Of a stretch of DNA of 64,000 bases, positions 46,608 through 60,400 are shown piece after piece (position 1 is the first letter of the stretch; every line of letters starts with the position of its first letter). The notes under the pieces are model-generated. The model ran no database searches, was not told where the DNA came from, and saw only the letters and a program-made list of their open reading frames with translations. Source of the stretch: Ananas comosus (lineage: Eukaryota; Streptophyta; Magnoliopsida; Poales; Bromeliaceae); NCBI RefSeq assembly GCF_001540865.1, contig NC_033628.1, positions 10,885,249-10,949,248 of the forward strand, given 5' to 3'. Position numbers and translations under genes: made by a program.

Positions 46608-46637
<30 letters not shown>
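46608..46637. repeat. (CT)n microsatellite in 5' flank
   Basis: About 15 CT units roughly 100 bp upstream of the ATG at 46735, in the probable 5' UTR/core promoter. Confidence 0.95.
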
Positions 46638-46641
<4 letters not shown>

Positions 46642-46734
46642 CGTACCAAACTCCACATCTCCTCCACTCTCCTCTTCGAACGCGCTCGGATCGAGTAAAG
46701 GGGTGAACAAGGAAAGGTTCGTCGAGGGATCGCC

Positions 46735-49700
46735 ATGGCCGCTCTCGCGAGCTCCCTCTTCGTCCCCACGAATCAGCGGCTCGACTCGTTTCCTCGTACG
46801 GTTCAACCGCTTCTCCCTCTTTCCTGTTCTCAAATTCGTGATTTGTTATGTATGTTGGGGTTAAGCATCTGTAGTAATTAGGTTTGATATCAAGGAGATT
46901 TGAGTTTTCCTCTTTCCCCCCTCGATTTGTTGATTTGAATTGTTAAATTGATAGTGAGATGGAGTGCTGAGAAGGTTAAATTGCTCTATATCTTGGATTT
47001 ATGAGATGATCAATAAGTGTGAAAGATACTTTTGTTTCAATTTGCAGTTAATAAGGTTTACGAATTGGTGACAATTAAGGAATTTAATTGAAAGAGGAAT
47101 GTGTTTTTGCCTATAGGGAATCGCCCTATGGATGTTTATTCGAAAAATAAAAGTAATGTTGTTTGGAGCTCTAAATTTATAGTTCAAGTTACTTGAAATT
47201 GTTAAGCTACTCGATCTGGAGGATATACTACCTAATGATAAATAGCGCATAGTCCAGTTTGTTGGTTTGAGCAAATTTCTGCTAGAGAAGTTTCTTTTTG
47301 CTGTTGTTACATGCTAATCAATTAACTTATGACGAATGATCAATTATGATGAGATGTTGCACGGATCCTAAAAGGATTAGCATCTTTCCAAATGCTTTTA
47401 TCTTGTTGCATCTTATCTTTATTATTCTGAGTGAAGACAATGCTCAGTTTATTTGGGATTTTAATTGCAATTGCTGGTGTTGTTTGCGTTTCCCTGTTTT
47501 ACGCAACTTTTTAGCATTTATATTTTTTCCTTGCAAAACTTCTTATTTTCTCCAGTGAGATGATATTTGCTATAAATTTCAGGTCTTGCCAACGTAGTAA
47601 ATCTCTTTGAAATGGCCAATAGAATATCCATTCCTTATGTGCCTACAAATTTTGGTTATCTTCTTTGTGGTCAGGAGCGAAGCCAGGATTTACGTTTTGT
47701 GGTGGCATGGGGGGGATGGGCGGCAAAAATACATAACATATTTATCTTAAAAAGATTTAAAAAATTATTATAAAGCAAATTCTAGCAGAAGTTTGATGTA
47801 CAAATATACAATAGAAAATCTTAAAAAGTTTGTTTACCAGTTCAAAAGTCGAAATTGTGCTCGGCACTCCCAAGTCACGAATTCCGTCAGTGACTAAATA
47901 AAAAAAGAGAACTTCTTGTTAATTTCTCTTTCAACATGCACGATTAAAGAATTCGTGAAATACAACATCCATCTTAGTCCGGAAATCGGTTTCAATAGTT
48001 CATAGCCGAAAATGCCCGTTTGGTTGTTGCGGTTAAAATAAGAAGAATTAACACAAGTTTAACCAATTAGGGGAGAGAGAGAGATGCTGCGTACGTGGAG
48101 TGGGGGAGCGGCTCGTGGCCCACAAGTTTTGTGGGAAAATTTTTCAATTTGGTCCCCTATAGACTAAAATTTACAGTATATTGATCTTTACTATTCCTAA
48201 TTAGTTAGGCACTTATATGTAATTTTTAAAATGTTGAGGCGGGCTGTGGCCATTATGGCCTCACAATGGCTTCGTCCCTGATCATGGAGAGTATCTTGCA
48301 ATGTGCATTGTGTGCCTTCTCGAGTTTGTTCAGGCTGGATATTCTTGTTTTGTGATAGGAGATTATGCCTTGCCATCTAGAGAATATTATTTATTTGGCG
48401 AACTCTTAAGATCCTTGATGGTAATAAGTTTTCTTCAACTTTTGATCTTTCTTCATTTATGGTGCATTATTAGTCATCACAATGCATCTTACTTGTGGCA
48501 ATTTTTTTTTTTTTCCAAGGTGGAATTGGGAAGCAATTGAAGCAACCTGTTATCATCCTGAGTCCTTCCGGTGTGTCTTATCATTCGGTTCATCATCCGA
48601 ACAGCAAAATAGCAATTTCTAGGAGCCGAAATGTTTTTTGTGCTAGCTTCAGGTACTGAAGTTATGCCATCATGGCCAATTGGCTGAAGCATAGCTTGCT
48701 TCTCTTGTTTTTAATTATTTTTTTTATAAAATAAGAAGTTGTACCATCATGGTTAATTGCCTAACGTACAGCTTGCTTCTTATTTACATATATCTATATA
48801 TATAGTGTGTTGTATTCTATCACTCTCAACTTGCTTTGCTGACACTTGTATGTATCTCACTAAAGCTAGATAGTTATACGCCGTCAATGAATGTTCTATT
48901 TTCTTTACATTTATTTATTTATTTTTGACTTAGAATGCTATGTACAGTTTGAGTCCTCTTCATAGTGTCACCTGAACTATACTAATGCATTTAGATGTGA
49001 TTTTGACATTGTTTTGGTGCATATTACTTTCCGGTTATGTGGGTAAAATTTTACTGTTTTTTAAAACACAACTTTGTGCATGGTGTCGTTTCGGTTCCTG
49101 CTAGCTACGACTTTAACACTTAGTATATGCATGCACCAACTTATACACTTAAACTTATTCGCTATCTGGAATTTCAAGCAGGGAAGGTGGAAGGCCAAGT
49201 AGTGCTAGTATTTTTGTCGGTGGCTTCATATTGGGAGGAATCATAGTGGGAGCTCTTGGTTGTGTTTATGCTCCTCAGGTTCTGCTTCTTCATGTGATTA
49301 TATCTTTACTTTACGCTGAAGCGTTTTTAAGTGTCTGTTCTATTCACAATTATGTGTGAATCTGGAAAAATATCATCATTCCTCATGATTGAAGTGCACA
49401 AGCTCTGTAAACAAGGAGAAAATTTTCTGTTCTTACAAATATACCAACTTGATCTATTTTGATATTCTGGTAACTCTTCACTGTCTGCTTAGAACTGCTC
49501 AGATTGCTATTTAAGGTCATACTGCATAGATTGCTTTTTTCAGTTGTATGAGGTTATGCTGCATAGAAGGCCATTTTCTCTTGCAAGGTTATACATCATC
49601 ATTTTCCTTTGTATCTAGTACTGATTGTGTAAAGTAGTTGATAACAAAACATCTGCAGGATTCTGTCCTTGCCTTTATCTGATGCTGTTGTGCTTGCTGT

Positions 49701-50584
49701 TAGTATTGTTAACCCTCAAATGTTTTTCCTCAGATAAGCAAAGCACTGGCTGGAGCTGATAGAAAAGATCTCATGAGGAAGTTGCCGAAGTTTTTATATG
49801 ACGAGGAAAAGGCTTTGGAGGTAAGCTGATATACAAAGAGGCATTTAACGTTCACTCCCTCTCTAGTTTATTAACAAGTTAATTAGCTGATATACAAAGA
49901 GGCTTTATCTTCTCTACTACATTTCTTCTAACTCTGTGGAAATGGCATCAAAAGCTCGTGCATTTGTTGAAAAGGAAGCACAACAAAGTGGCTTCTATCC
50001 ATGCCTTCTTTCGAACTATAGTTATATCAATAACAGCTTCAAATAATTCAAGACTTGAAAAGAAGCCATTCAAGTAGCATTTAAATTGTAGATCATCTTG
50101 ATTTAATTGTTTGTAGTTACTGTAGATTAGGGACAAACGGACAATCAATGGGCCAAGCCAGTTTGGGCCTACTCTCATGTTTGGTTCTGTTAGAATCTTC
50201 CTTTATCATTGTAGCCCAAATCCTTTCTCCAAAGGTCATCCCCCTATACATCTCCTTTCTTCCTGTTGGATAAGCTCTTTATGTGGCATAAATAGGAAAA
50301 TCCTCTGATACTGCTTGCCATGAGCAGCCAATAATATATATTTTAAGGAATTGAAAGTATCTTACGACCAGTATTCTTATTTTAGTACAACAATGATTTA
50401 TATTTCATTCTGAGTTTGAATGATTATCATATTTAATTGACTATAACAGAAGACAAGGAAGGTCCTGACCGAAAAGATTGCTCAACTGAACGCTGCGATT
50501 GATGATGTTTCTTCCCAGCTCCGAGCCGATGATGCTCCAAACGGAGCTGCTGTTACATCTGATGAAATTGAAGCTGCAGCATGA
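46735..50584 (+). CDS. Predicted chloroplast inner-envelope membrane protein (At1g42960-like)
   Basis: Function unknown; resembles the conserved plant protein annotated in Arabidopsis as located at the chloroplast inner membrane. Exons: 46735-46795, 48520-48652, 49182-49278, 49734-49820, 50450-50584; 513 nt, 170 residues. The N-terminus ([20 protein letters not shown], then Ser/Arg-rich sequence to about residue 65) looks like a transit peptide. One membrane segment follows ([20 protein letters not shown], about 75-94), then [20 protein letters not shown] and a C-terminal coiled coil ([20 protein letters not shown]). The exon 1 donor C|GTACGG was chosen because it alone gives the phase needed for exon 2. 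Intron 1 is 1.7 kb and holds a MITE. Confidence 0.88.
47672..48280. mobile_element. MITE in intron 1 of the envelope-protein gene
   Basis: Ends caggagcgaagcca and (reverse complement) cagggacgaagcca form an inverted repeat. The interior includes ttgtgaggcc-type sequence shared with the fragment at 33777-33869. No coding capacity. Confidence 0.7.
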
Positions 50585-51406
50585 GGTGTTGGGGACAACT
50601 GCATCTGCAGTACGAACTGCATCTTTCGCTTTGTCTGTGCATTTGTATTTTTGTGCACAATATGTTTAACAAGATGATTGAGAAATTAAGGACATTTTAT
50701 ACCCTGCTGCAATGTGAATGCTAGTGCTGCTGTTGAGGTTTTGTTACTACATCCCAAATAATAAATTCTTTAGTTATTTAGCTTGCAATTCGAGTAGAGT
50801 TACAAAAAGACTTGTAGTAGATAACAAAGAAAACTTAAAGAAGAGATAAAACTGAAAGAGCAATACGAAGCCAAACTCAACCCACAGGTATTTCCTGCTT
50901 TAGATCTAAAAATAGCAAACCTTTAATACCACAAATACTGAGAGAAGGAAAGCGCACAAAATAATTCAATCAAAACTCATCGGATACATTAATTAATATC
51001 AATAAAACAAGTTTACGATGGCTTACAAGTTTGTAGAAGTTGCGTGGCTTACAACGTTTGTACCAAAAGTTCATATCTCATGCACATTCGGGCTGCGCCC
51101 GCGGCCACTCCTGCAGCTCAGTTGTCTCAAACGCCATGGTGTTTCCCAAAGAAAAAGTTTTCTAGAATTTATCCAATTTAAACACATCTATGTAGAACCA
51201 TTTACTAATATCACACTTAACATCTCAACCTATTTAACATTATATAGATAATATATAAGAATAATATTATTGGCATCTGGACACAAGCATCTTCCTTGAA
51301 AAATCATACTTTTCACTAAAACAAAGCTGAAAAGCAGGCTCCGGTGGAAGAAAAATAAATATAACATAAATAAAAGACAAGCAAGGGCAGTAATTTCACA
51401 TCGTTT
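50585..51406. other. Convergent intergenic region
   Basis: 3' flanks of the envelope-protein gene (plus) and RRP44 (minus). No gene or repeat recognised. Confidence 0.6.
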
Positions 51407-54400
51407 CTATATAAGGGTGAGCTCAAGCTTGGGGCGGTTCGGCTGAGGCTCGACCACCTCCATGTGAATCTTTACGGTCTGCAAGACACCAAAAGAGATG
51501 TTTGTTCCAGCCTTTGTTACCCTCTGATGCGCCTCGTCAACCACCCAATCACCTCCCTTTTCGCCCCTCGGTGTCAGGTAGACTGGTCCTTCTATACCAA
51601 ACCTGGAAAAGAGAGGAGCAGCAATTTAGCATTGGGGAGATGCATGAATCCAAACTAATTAGAATTATAAGAGGCTCTTCCATGAGGAAAAACATAAGAG
51701 AAAGCAACATGTATAAATGTATGACGAAATGTACATGCACAAAAATAGTAGGTTTAAAATCAATGAGGTTAGTTTCACCAATCTTCAATACAAATAGCAA
51801 GGCATATACTAGTGATATAAGAAGCTGTTCGATAAAGAGAATATACGAGAAAGACACAATTATAACAAAACATTAATTGACTTGTGCGTAATGAAAGCAT
51901 TATGTAACAAATTGGAGTTGCTACTAATTGCTGAAACAAGAAACTGTACGAGAGAGGACATACTTGGGAACGAAAACTATGAAGCCATTTGCTTTAACCT
52001 TCACTATCCTGGCTTCAGTACCAGTTGGCCTGCCATAGGAATAAGATGGTCATTTTAGAATGGCTAAAATGATATTATAATTAGAAATATTGGTTTATTC
52101 ATCTTCGCTCTTTGTTTTCTCTGGTATGCTGCCCTGGTCAGGGCATGAAGACCTGAAATTGAGAGCACAGAGGAATAACCTACTAGTTAACTACTACTTG
52201 ATGATTTAATAGGTTACCTTTTCCTGAAGTATATAAGCGTGTGGAGCTCAACCGATGCTCGGCTTGCCATTTGGGCATTTCGGTGGCGATAATTTAAGTC
52301 TATAATAAACATGAAGTTCAAATTCTTAACACACAAAAGATATTATATAAAACTCATTGGACAGAGCATTTTATTAATAGGCTTACTATCAGCAACGCTC
52401 GTAAGTTGTGGACCATCTTGAAAAACTGGTGGAAGCTTAGCAATGCCTAGAGCAGCAGCTAGCAATCTGTGAACAATAACATCTGCCAGAAAAAACAGCC
52501 ACATTAGGTCATATATCTATGACTACCTTTATTGCTATTCTACTGTTTTCAAAACGGGACGAACATAATGAATTAAATCATTTAATCCGTGGATACTCTC
52601 ATCCAGGTAGTTTCAATAATTGTGGTAACATGAAAGCCAGCCAATGAAGTGTTTTGTATTTGCATCATCATGGATAAATTGGCTAACACAAAAGCACAAT
52701 GCTATTTGTATCTCAAAATAAATCATTTACAATTATGGTAATCCTTTTGAAGTCTTATTAGGTGAGATAACAAAAAGAATAGGCTGATTGCAATCACAAA
52801 GGAGTATTGCAAAATCTGTGGTGTTTCCTCTCCAAGGTTAGCCATTCATAAAGACTAAGAGAAGAGATTCTCAGAGTGTTAAAGTAGCAATAACTAACCT
52901 GCATATCTGCGAATAGGAGAAGTAAAATGAGTATAGAGAGGTGCTGCAAGCCCATAATGGTAAAATTCAGAAGGGCTTAAATCTCCACTGCAGAAGTACA
53001 CTGCCTGTGATTTTTCAATTATTAGGTCAAAAGTTGAAAACTCTGTACTCAAAATCCAAAAATTTAGCAACCAACTGCCTAAATAAATTTACCTGGGTCA
53101 TGCATCTAGTTGCCAGAATCCTGATCAGCTTATTGAAATACGGATCATCACTCTGCATATTTTTAGCAATTAATCACTAGTTTAGAGTAAATTCTATAAA
53201 TTAAACTGTCATTGGTTGCAAAAAAATGCAGTTAATGCACAACATATCCTATTACCTAATAATTAGTAAGAAAACAGCCAAGCTAAAAATATTATTGCAA
53301 ACTAGTGGATAAAATGTATACATACCACTGCTCGATCAAGTGAATCAGCTAATGCTTTAGAAGATGATACATCCAAATCCAGGCCGACAGCAGTTGCAGT
53401 ACGTAATAATGGTTCAAGCATCTCTTTGGTGGGGCTGGGATGCCGCCTAATCATCATCAAAATGCAACATAGGTTCAATAGTTGAAAACCATGAAAGTGA
53501 ATGCATAAAATATTGACTAAATGTGGGTCTAATGATTTGAAAGTCCATTGCAAAATCTCAAATATTTTATTGCAATCATGCAGATCCTATATTTTGTACA
53601 TACCCTTAACTGGATAGAGAATTGTGCTTCATATATTAACACTAGTGAATTGGCAAAACAATCTCTAGCATAAGAAATTTTTTTTTTTTGTCACCTACAT
53701 CTAGAGGCAGGTAATTGGCAGCTGAACATCATCAATTCACAATAACACTCTTGATCTTCCTAAATCTTAACTATCTAGTCATGACCTGTAGTTGGCATCA
53801 ATATTTGGAGGGGAAAAGTCCACAATGATTTTTTCCTAATCTGACATCATGGAATCTAGAGCCAGAAGGATGTTCTTGGTTTACCTTAGTAAGGAGACCA
53901 ATGGAAAATGTTTCAAGATCTTTTCTGCAACAGCAACATTGGCAGCCAGCATAAATTCCTCAATCATTTGATTTGCCTCTCTAATTTGATACATCCCTGC
54001 AAAAAAATTCAAAGAACTTTGTCCAATGTGGTAATCAAACAGAAAAGAAGAAAAGAAAATCACTGGACTTTGTTTAATGTGGTATCAAACAGAAACATGC
54101 AGTTATTACGTTATCGAATACCTATATCTAAAGGATCATGGGTTTCAGTATCAATTTGAAATTTGACTTCTGCTGAAGCAAGAGTAAGCGCTCCTCTTTC
54201 ACTACGCCTGTGTCTCATAATCTGAACAATCACAGGATTAAAGTTACAACAGCTAAGACAGTTAGAACAATCATGGCTTTTTTAAAAAGAAAAGAAAAGA
54301 AAAACCTACATAGGAAAAGGATGAAGTCATTATACCAGCTTATCTAACCTTTGCTAATGAATTCAAATTCCGTAGGTCAACAGTTAATGGATCCATCAAG

Positions 54401-57400
54401 CGACTGCAAGTTAGAATACAAAATGTGTTAATTATGCAACATAAGAACAAGAAAAAGAAAGCTCCTAAGCATCATAGAAAATTTAAAGTTCCTTTGATTT
54501 ATCATAAAGATCAAAATGATCATCTCGAAGATATTCCCTCAGCAATTGTAAATAAACTTTCCTATGCAACAAATGCAACGGTACAACATAAAGATCCCAC
54601 CATCCTGGCAAGGTTCCGAAGAAAATGTAAAGGGATAACATCTAATATGCCCCTAAAAACTTCTGAAATATCTAATATACCCCTACTTTTTTTTTTGTTT
54701 CACATATACCCCTCGTATATTTCTCCGTTATTCAAAAATATCCCTGTTGTTAGTACCCATTAAGTTAATTCGAGTTAAACCCAGATTAAATTTCTACCAG
54801 AGTTAAAAAAATCAAAATACCTCTTGTACCCTTAACTTAATGGCAAATAAGAAAAGTTGGTGATGCTAGAAGTGTATATTCGAAGAGACAAAAAATCAAA
54901 ATACTTCTTTTGCCTCTAACTTAAGGACAAATAAGAAAAGATGCTGGCGGTAAAAGGATATATTTGAAAGGGTAAAATAATAATTTCACAGAGATAACGG
55001 CGGTTGCTAACTAACAGAATTTAACTCTAGGGGTATATTTAAAATAACTTGGAACATTAAAAGGGTATTTTTAATATTAGCCTTCTACGAGAGGTAAATC
55101 AAAAAGTCGAAAACTTTTTTAAGGGGTACATAAGCAATTGCCCCAAATGTAAAAGGGGAAAGAAAAACTGAGGAAACTGTGGAACCTATCGTCCATTCTT
55201 GCTTGAGCTTCAACATAAGACAATGCAGCACAGGACTTGATGGCACTCTTTGTATATCTTGTGGATATAATTTCTGCATCAGGTGTCATTTCCTGCCATT
55301 CAGACATCACAATTATCAAATAAGCAACTACAGAACTACTCCTGAATATGTAAATTTTTTCTTTAAATTCCTCTAGAACCATACCATCAGAAAAAAATAG
55401 TCTTATATAATATCAACACAGCAAAATTTAGTTACAGAATTGCCTTTTTAGAATTTAAGAATTATTTGAATTTCAATCATGAATCATCCACCAGAAGGCT
55501 ACCTGGAGCCACAGACCACAATCACGTAACACTAGAAACAGAAAGCTCAGATGGTTTCCAGTTGATCTAGGAAATCCTATCACCACAATTAAAGAGGGGA
55601 ATTCAAATTGAAAACCCCAAACTTTTATTAATCTAAGTTAATCAGGAAGGCTAAAGGTGATTAGCAGCTTAATCCTCCAGTCACAAAAAAAAAAAAAAAC
55701 TATTGCATAGTAAGACACGAATTTATGGTTTAGTGTCAGCTTAATCCTCCAGTCAAAAAAGACACTACTGCATAGTAAGACACAAATTTATGGTTTAGTG
55801 TCCTCCAAACCCAACAAAAGCGATTAGAACGCTAAGGTAAAAAGATCAAGATCTATCAAGCCCAGAAAATTATCAGAATAAGGACACAACAGAACAAATA
55901 CTGAATAACAAGGACAGTGTAGAGTTCGTTTAGTTAGAAGAAGGAGAAGGAAGAAGAAGAAGAAGTTGCCACTTGTGTCGGCAAACTTCCATAAAATGCA
56001 CCATATGTAACAAAACACATCTGTATCAGAAATACAGAAAAAATCAGAATTAGAAGGAAACAAATTGCACTAGCTAGCTCCATAGAGGACCATCTAGAAA
56101 TCATTAGATCATTGACTTCTAAGGACAGAATAGAACATTTCCTATCATGGGACCCATTATCATTAGCAAACATTTAGATCAAAAAATCCAAGAATTATGT
56201 AATAGATATCAGAACCCTATCATAATTATCCTTTCTCAAGGAGAAAAAAGTTCTATGCAAGAAGCACCTGATTTTCTTTTTTTTAATAAAAGCACCTTAC
56301 ATTTAGTGATAAAAAAGAGCTTCAATTTTAAGTCTGCCTTAAACGTTCTTTTACTATTTATTAAATTTAACCAGAGGAACTACTCTAAGAAATAAGAAAC
56401 TGAACGAAGTAAAGGATACTCCACCCATTAAGACAAATGTTATGCATTAATACATGAAGGCTTTTCAAGTCGTCTTTACACTCTAGTCTCATAAGCAAGC
56501 CATTTAAAGAGATATTCCATAAGGTACTTACCCATATGACAGAGAATGCCAACCTCTCAACATCAGAGCGAAGAGAACAAATGTCTGAAACATGAAAAGA
56601 ACAAATTCAAAACGAAAGATTAAATGTGATGTTTCCTTGTAATATGTAATAAATAACATCAAAAGCATATCAGACATCCAAGCATCCCAGATTATCATCC
56701 AGGGCTATCTAAACAGGACTAAAATGTTTTACTTAAATGCCATATAGATCTAAAACAAGTTAGAAAAGTACCTTCAGTTAGAGGTTTTGGGAGCATGTCA
56801 ATTCGCCGCTCAACAAGATAAACAGATGTACCCCTCTGTGCAGCCTCCTCATCGAGGGGGGTGCCAGGATGAACGAAGTTTGTGACATCGGCAATATCTG
56901 ATTGAACATTATTAAGAACTATAATCTATAAATTCCATGTATCTTCAAAAGAAGGTTCGCCGCGAGAAACATAAATAAATGACAAACTAGTACATGTAGG
57001 CACATATTCATGCCCATGTTTACTTTCTAAGGCATGCACCTATGTCGATTGGCAACTATCCAGCTAATGTGCATTGCCATGCCAACAATCAGAATGGTCG
57101 GCATTTGCCAACAGTGCAGCCAAATATCGCTACCCTCACATGCTAACCAGATCAAGAGATATTCAAAACTAACATTTCACAACAATGATAAATAGTTGCA
57201 TTGGCAATTCTTAACAAGACTTCAGAAAATTTTAAAGATCCAACAGTAACCACTTAGCCTGGTCCTGATTAGAAGACTTCAACTTTCGTAAGTGTTGATC
57301 ATTAGTTATTACTGAAAATGCACTACAACTACAAGCATTAAATATGTTACAACATTAAGTGTAACAGTAAATTAAGGATACGAACTCCAACTTCAAAATT

Positions 57401-60400
57401 TCCATTCGGAAGAGGTGTGCAATGTAGTGCATCATCAATATCTTTACAACCTGAAACAATTGCAGAATCATGAGAACCAGCAATAAAATAGCATAGAATA
57501 TCCAATTGTGATTAATGATCATACCAGGAGGGTCCACACTAAAGACCCTAAGATGCCGCAGGTCCTGTCTACTAGAGCTAGACAAATCTTCAGCTGATAA
57601 TGTCCACGGTAAAGGCGGCAAGCAAGCAAGAACTTGTGTAGAGAAAGGTCTTGAATTTATGTCATTCTCGATTAAAACAACCTGTTTCACATATAAAAGT
57701 CCAGTCCAGACTGAAAAATTAGCTTTGCATGATATTACCATACTCATTAGTTATCTGATAGCTCTTACAAGCTAGACCTAGAATTGATATCTGAAACTCT
57801 AACCCAGAAAATTTTTATTTCGAAGGAATAAAAATCATAAAAGCTCGTAAGAACTCGCCTCAGTTTCAGTATCTCTGTCACCAATCTCTCCTATAGTGCG
57901 CACGTAGTGGCCTGACGGATATCGAGATAAACAGTCCCATGAATCAACTGCAACAATGATTCTTTTGTCCAGAAGATTCCCAAGCTGCCGAGTTTGAATT
58001 CGTATCTTAGGTATTCGCCGATCTTTGGAGATGAATAAAGCATGGGCGACGCCACCATTACCCGCAGGCATAGGCATTGGCTCCAATGACCCACAATAAC
58101 TGCCATATTGCAAGGTTAATTATGACTATACGCCATTAAAAAACAATTAGGATATAAAAATAGGCAGAGATGTTGAAGTGAAGGACCAGCAAATATTTTG
58201 GAAGTGAAGGACCAGCAAGTGGCGGAAGAAGCAGAAGCATAGAAAAATCAATATTTCAGTCTTAAATGAAAATGATGACAGCAACAAGCAGAAGTGCAAT
58301 GCAGAAAACTTCCTAAATTTGTATAAAAGACTTCAGAGGTAATACAAGCTATATACATATGGTTAAAATATGGTCTCTTAATCTGTGGACATCAAAGTTA
58401 CACATACATTCCTAGATTTTATTTTATTTTTTTTATATGAGCCCCCTCTAGAGTTTGTAATCTATCATTTCTTTTAGAGATGCCTTTTCCGTAGCACTAA
58501 TATATCAGACAATAAGAATGATATGTGAGGCTACACATAGAAGGATAAGAAAATAAGTCAGGAGGTGCAATTTGCTAGATACATTTAAGTATGCCAAAAA
58601 TCATTTTTCCCGGCAAGCAAAAAAAGAGGGGAATACACGTAAATTGTCACCAAAACAAATTTATTCTTTCTTACGAGTTCCAATTTCGCTTGATGATTCC
58701 AACAACACGTCCAACAGGGCGAGTTGAAACATAAGCAGTAGACGCAGGAGTAGATTGAACCAAGTTTGTGTTCCTGGGAGCATCATCAGCACTACTAGGA
58801 GCCAAACGAACATCCTCTTCCTCATCTTCCTCTGAGAAAAAAAGAGATTATCAACATGCACACACAAATATCATAATATTGAGCCTGAAGAACCTTACCA
58901 TCGTCGGCAGCAATCAGGGACTTCCCCTCGTGCCATTGATCTTGGGGCAAGAGCTCAACAGCAACTATGTCTCCATCAAAAGCCCTATTCATGTTAGCAC
59001 GGCCATAAATGACTATTTCATCACCTATACTCTCACTTCCCACATAAGCCTCAAATGGGTTGTAGCGATTAACTCGAAGCTTTCCTTGATGGTATATTCC
59101 ATGAAGCAAACCAGAAGTGATTTCTGACATAGGTTTGTGCTGTGACACGCAACAGGAAAAAAAAGTATATATAGGAAACCAATCAGACCCCATAATTAAG
59201 TATACTAGCCAAAAGTAATCTCTCATTTACCTCGCTGTAGATTATTTTCTTCTTGGATGGTCTAATATCTTCAACTTCCTCCATTCCTACATCTTGAGAG
59301 GTTGGTAGAACAACCAAGTCGAGCAAAGCAGGCTGCGCAAGCGATCTTACATATGATTCAACTGAAATCACAAAATTTAACAAATATTACAAATGTTTAA
59401 CAACAATATATGATAAGAAAAGAAAGAAAAACCCAAAGTTAAAGAAAAACCTGTCTCCGCAGAAAGACCTTCCTCAATAGCTTTCCGCTTATTCTCTCTA
59501 TCGTTTGTAATCAGTAAAACTTTTGTCCTTCCACCTAAGTGACTTTGATACCAACGAGCAGCCACTCGGATTGCTAATTAAAATTATATGTTATTAGCAG
59601 CTAAAGATTAACTATGAACGTAAAGCACAATTAAATAGCTGATAACGATAGTATTATGCTGTTCATTAAGTAAGCATCTCTCTAAGAAATCACATAAATA
59701 AGTATATATATGTCTATCTTTTGTAGTTTGTCTTCACTCCACTTTGCATATGTATATAAATATATACATTCTTCAAATCCTATTTTCTTTTGTAATATGA
59801 AAAGCTTATGCACCTAAATTTGCACCATGTGGTCCCACTGCTGCTGGCATAAAATACACGCCAACTTCTAGAAAATCAAGAAAATGTCCATCAACAGACA
59901 AGGCTATAGTACAGAGGCATCTTTTTTAACAAATGCAAGAATGCAAATTTGCAAGATTCAGATATTCATTTATATATCAAAAAAACAGATTGTTCAACGG
60001 GAAAAAAAGAAGGAACTTGCAAGGCAGGCAGTCACAGAGATCGTGAGCAAGGAAAATTCATATTTCATATAATGAGCTAAAGATAGACTTGTTAGATGTT
60101 GCCCTAGAAGCCAACCAGGCCGACACATGTATTCTTCTAGGACATAATTTTGTATTTGATTTTAAAATATTATGAAAAACTTTGGATTTTTATTTCCATT
60201 CATGTTGTGTATGTGTCCATGAATCGTCCAAGGAATTAATAAGATGATGACATATATTCTCAAGTGTTGAGAATTTGAGACATGTGTCATTGGTGATTAA
60301 TTCCTAAATGCTCCCGATCAATGGATCATCACGGGGACGGTGATTGATCCGATGAGATTGGTGCATAAGTCGCTTCCCTTTCAGGGTAGACGAGTTTCGA

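Noticed and set aside
51502..51876. 124-codon plus ORF
   Set aside because: Antisense shadow of the last RRP44 exon and intron.
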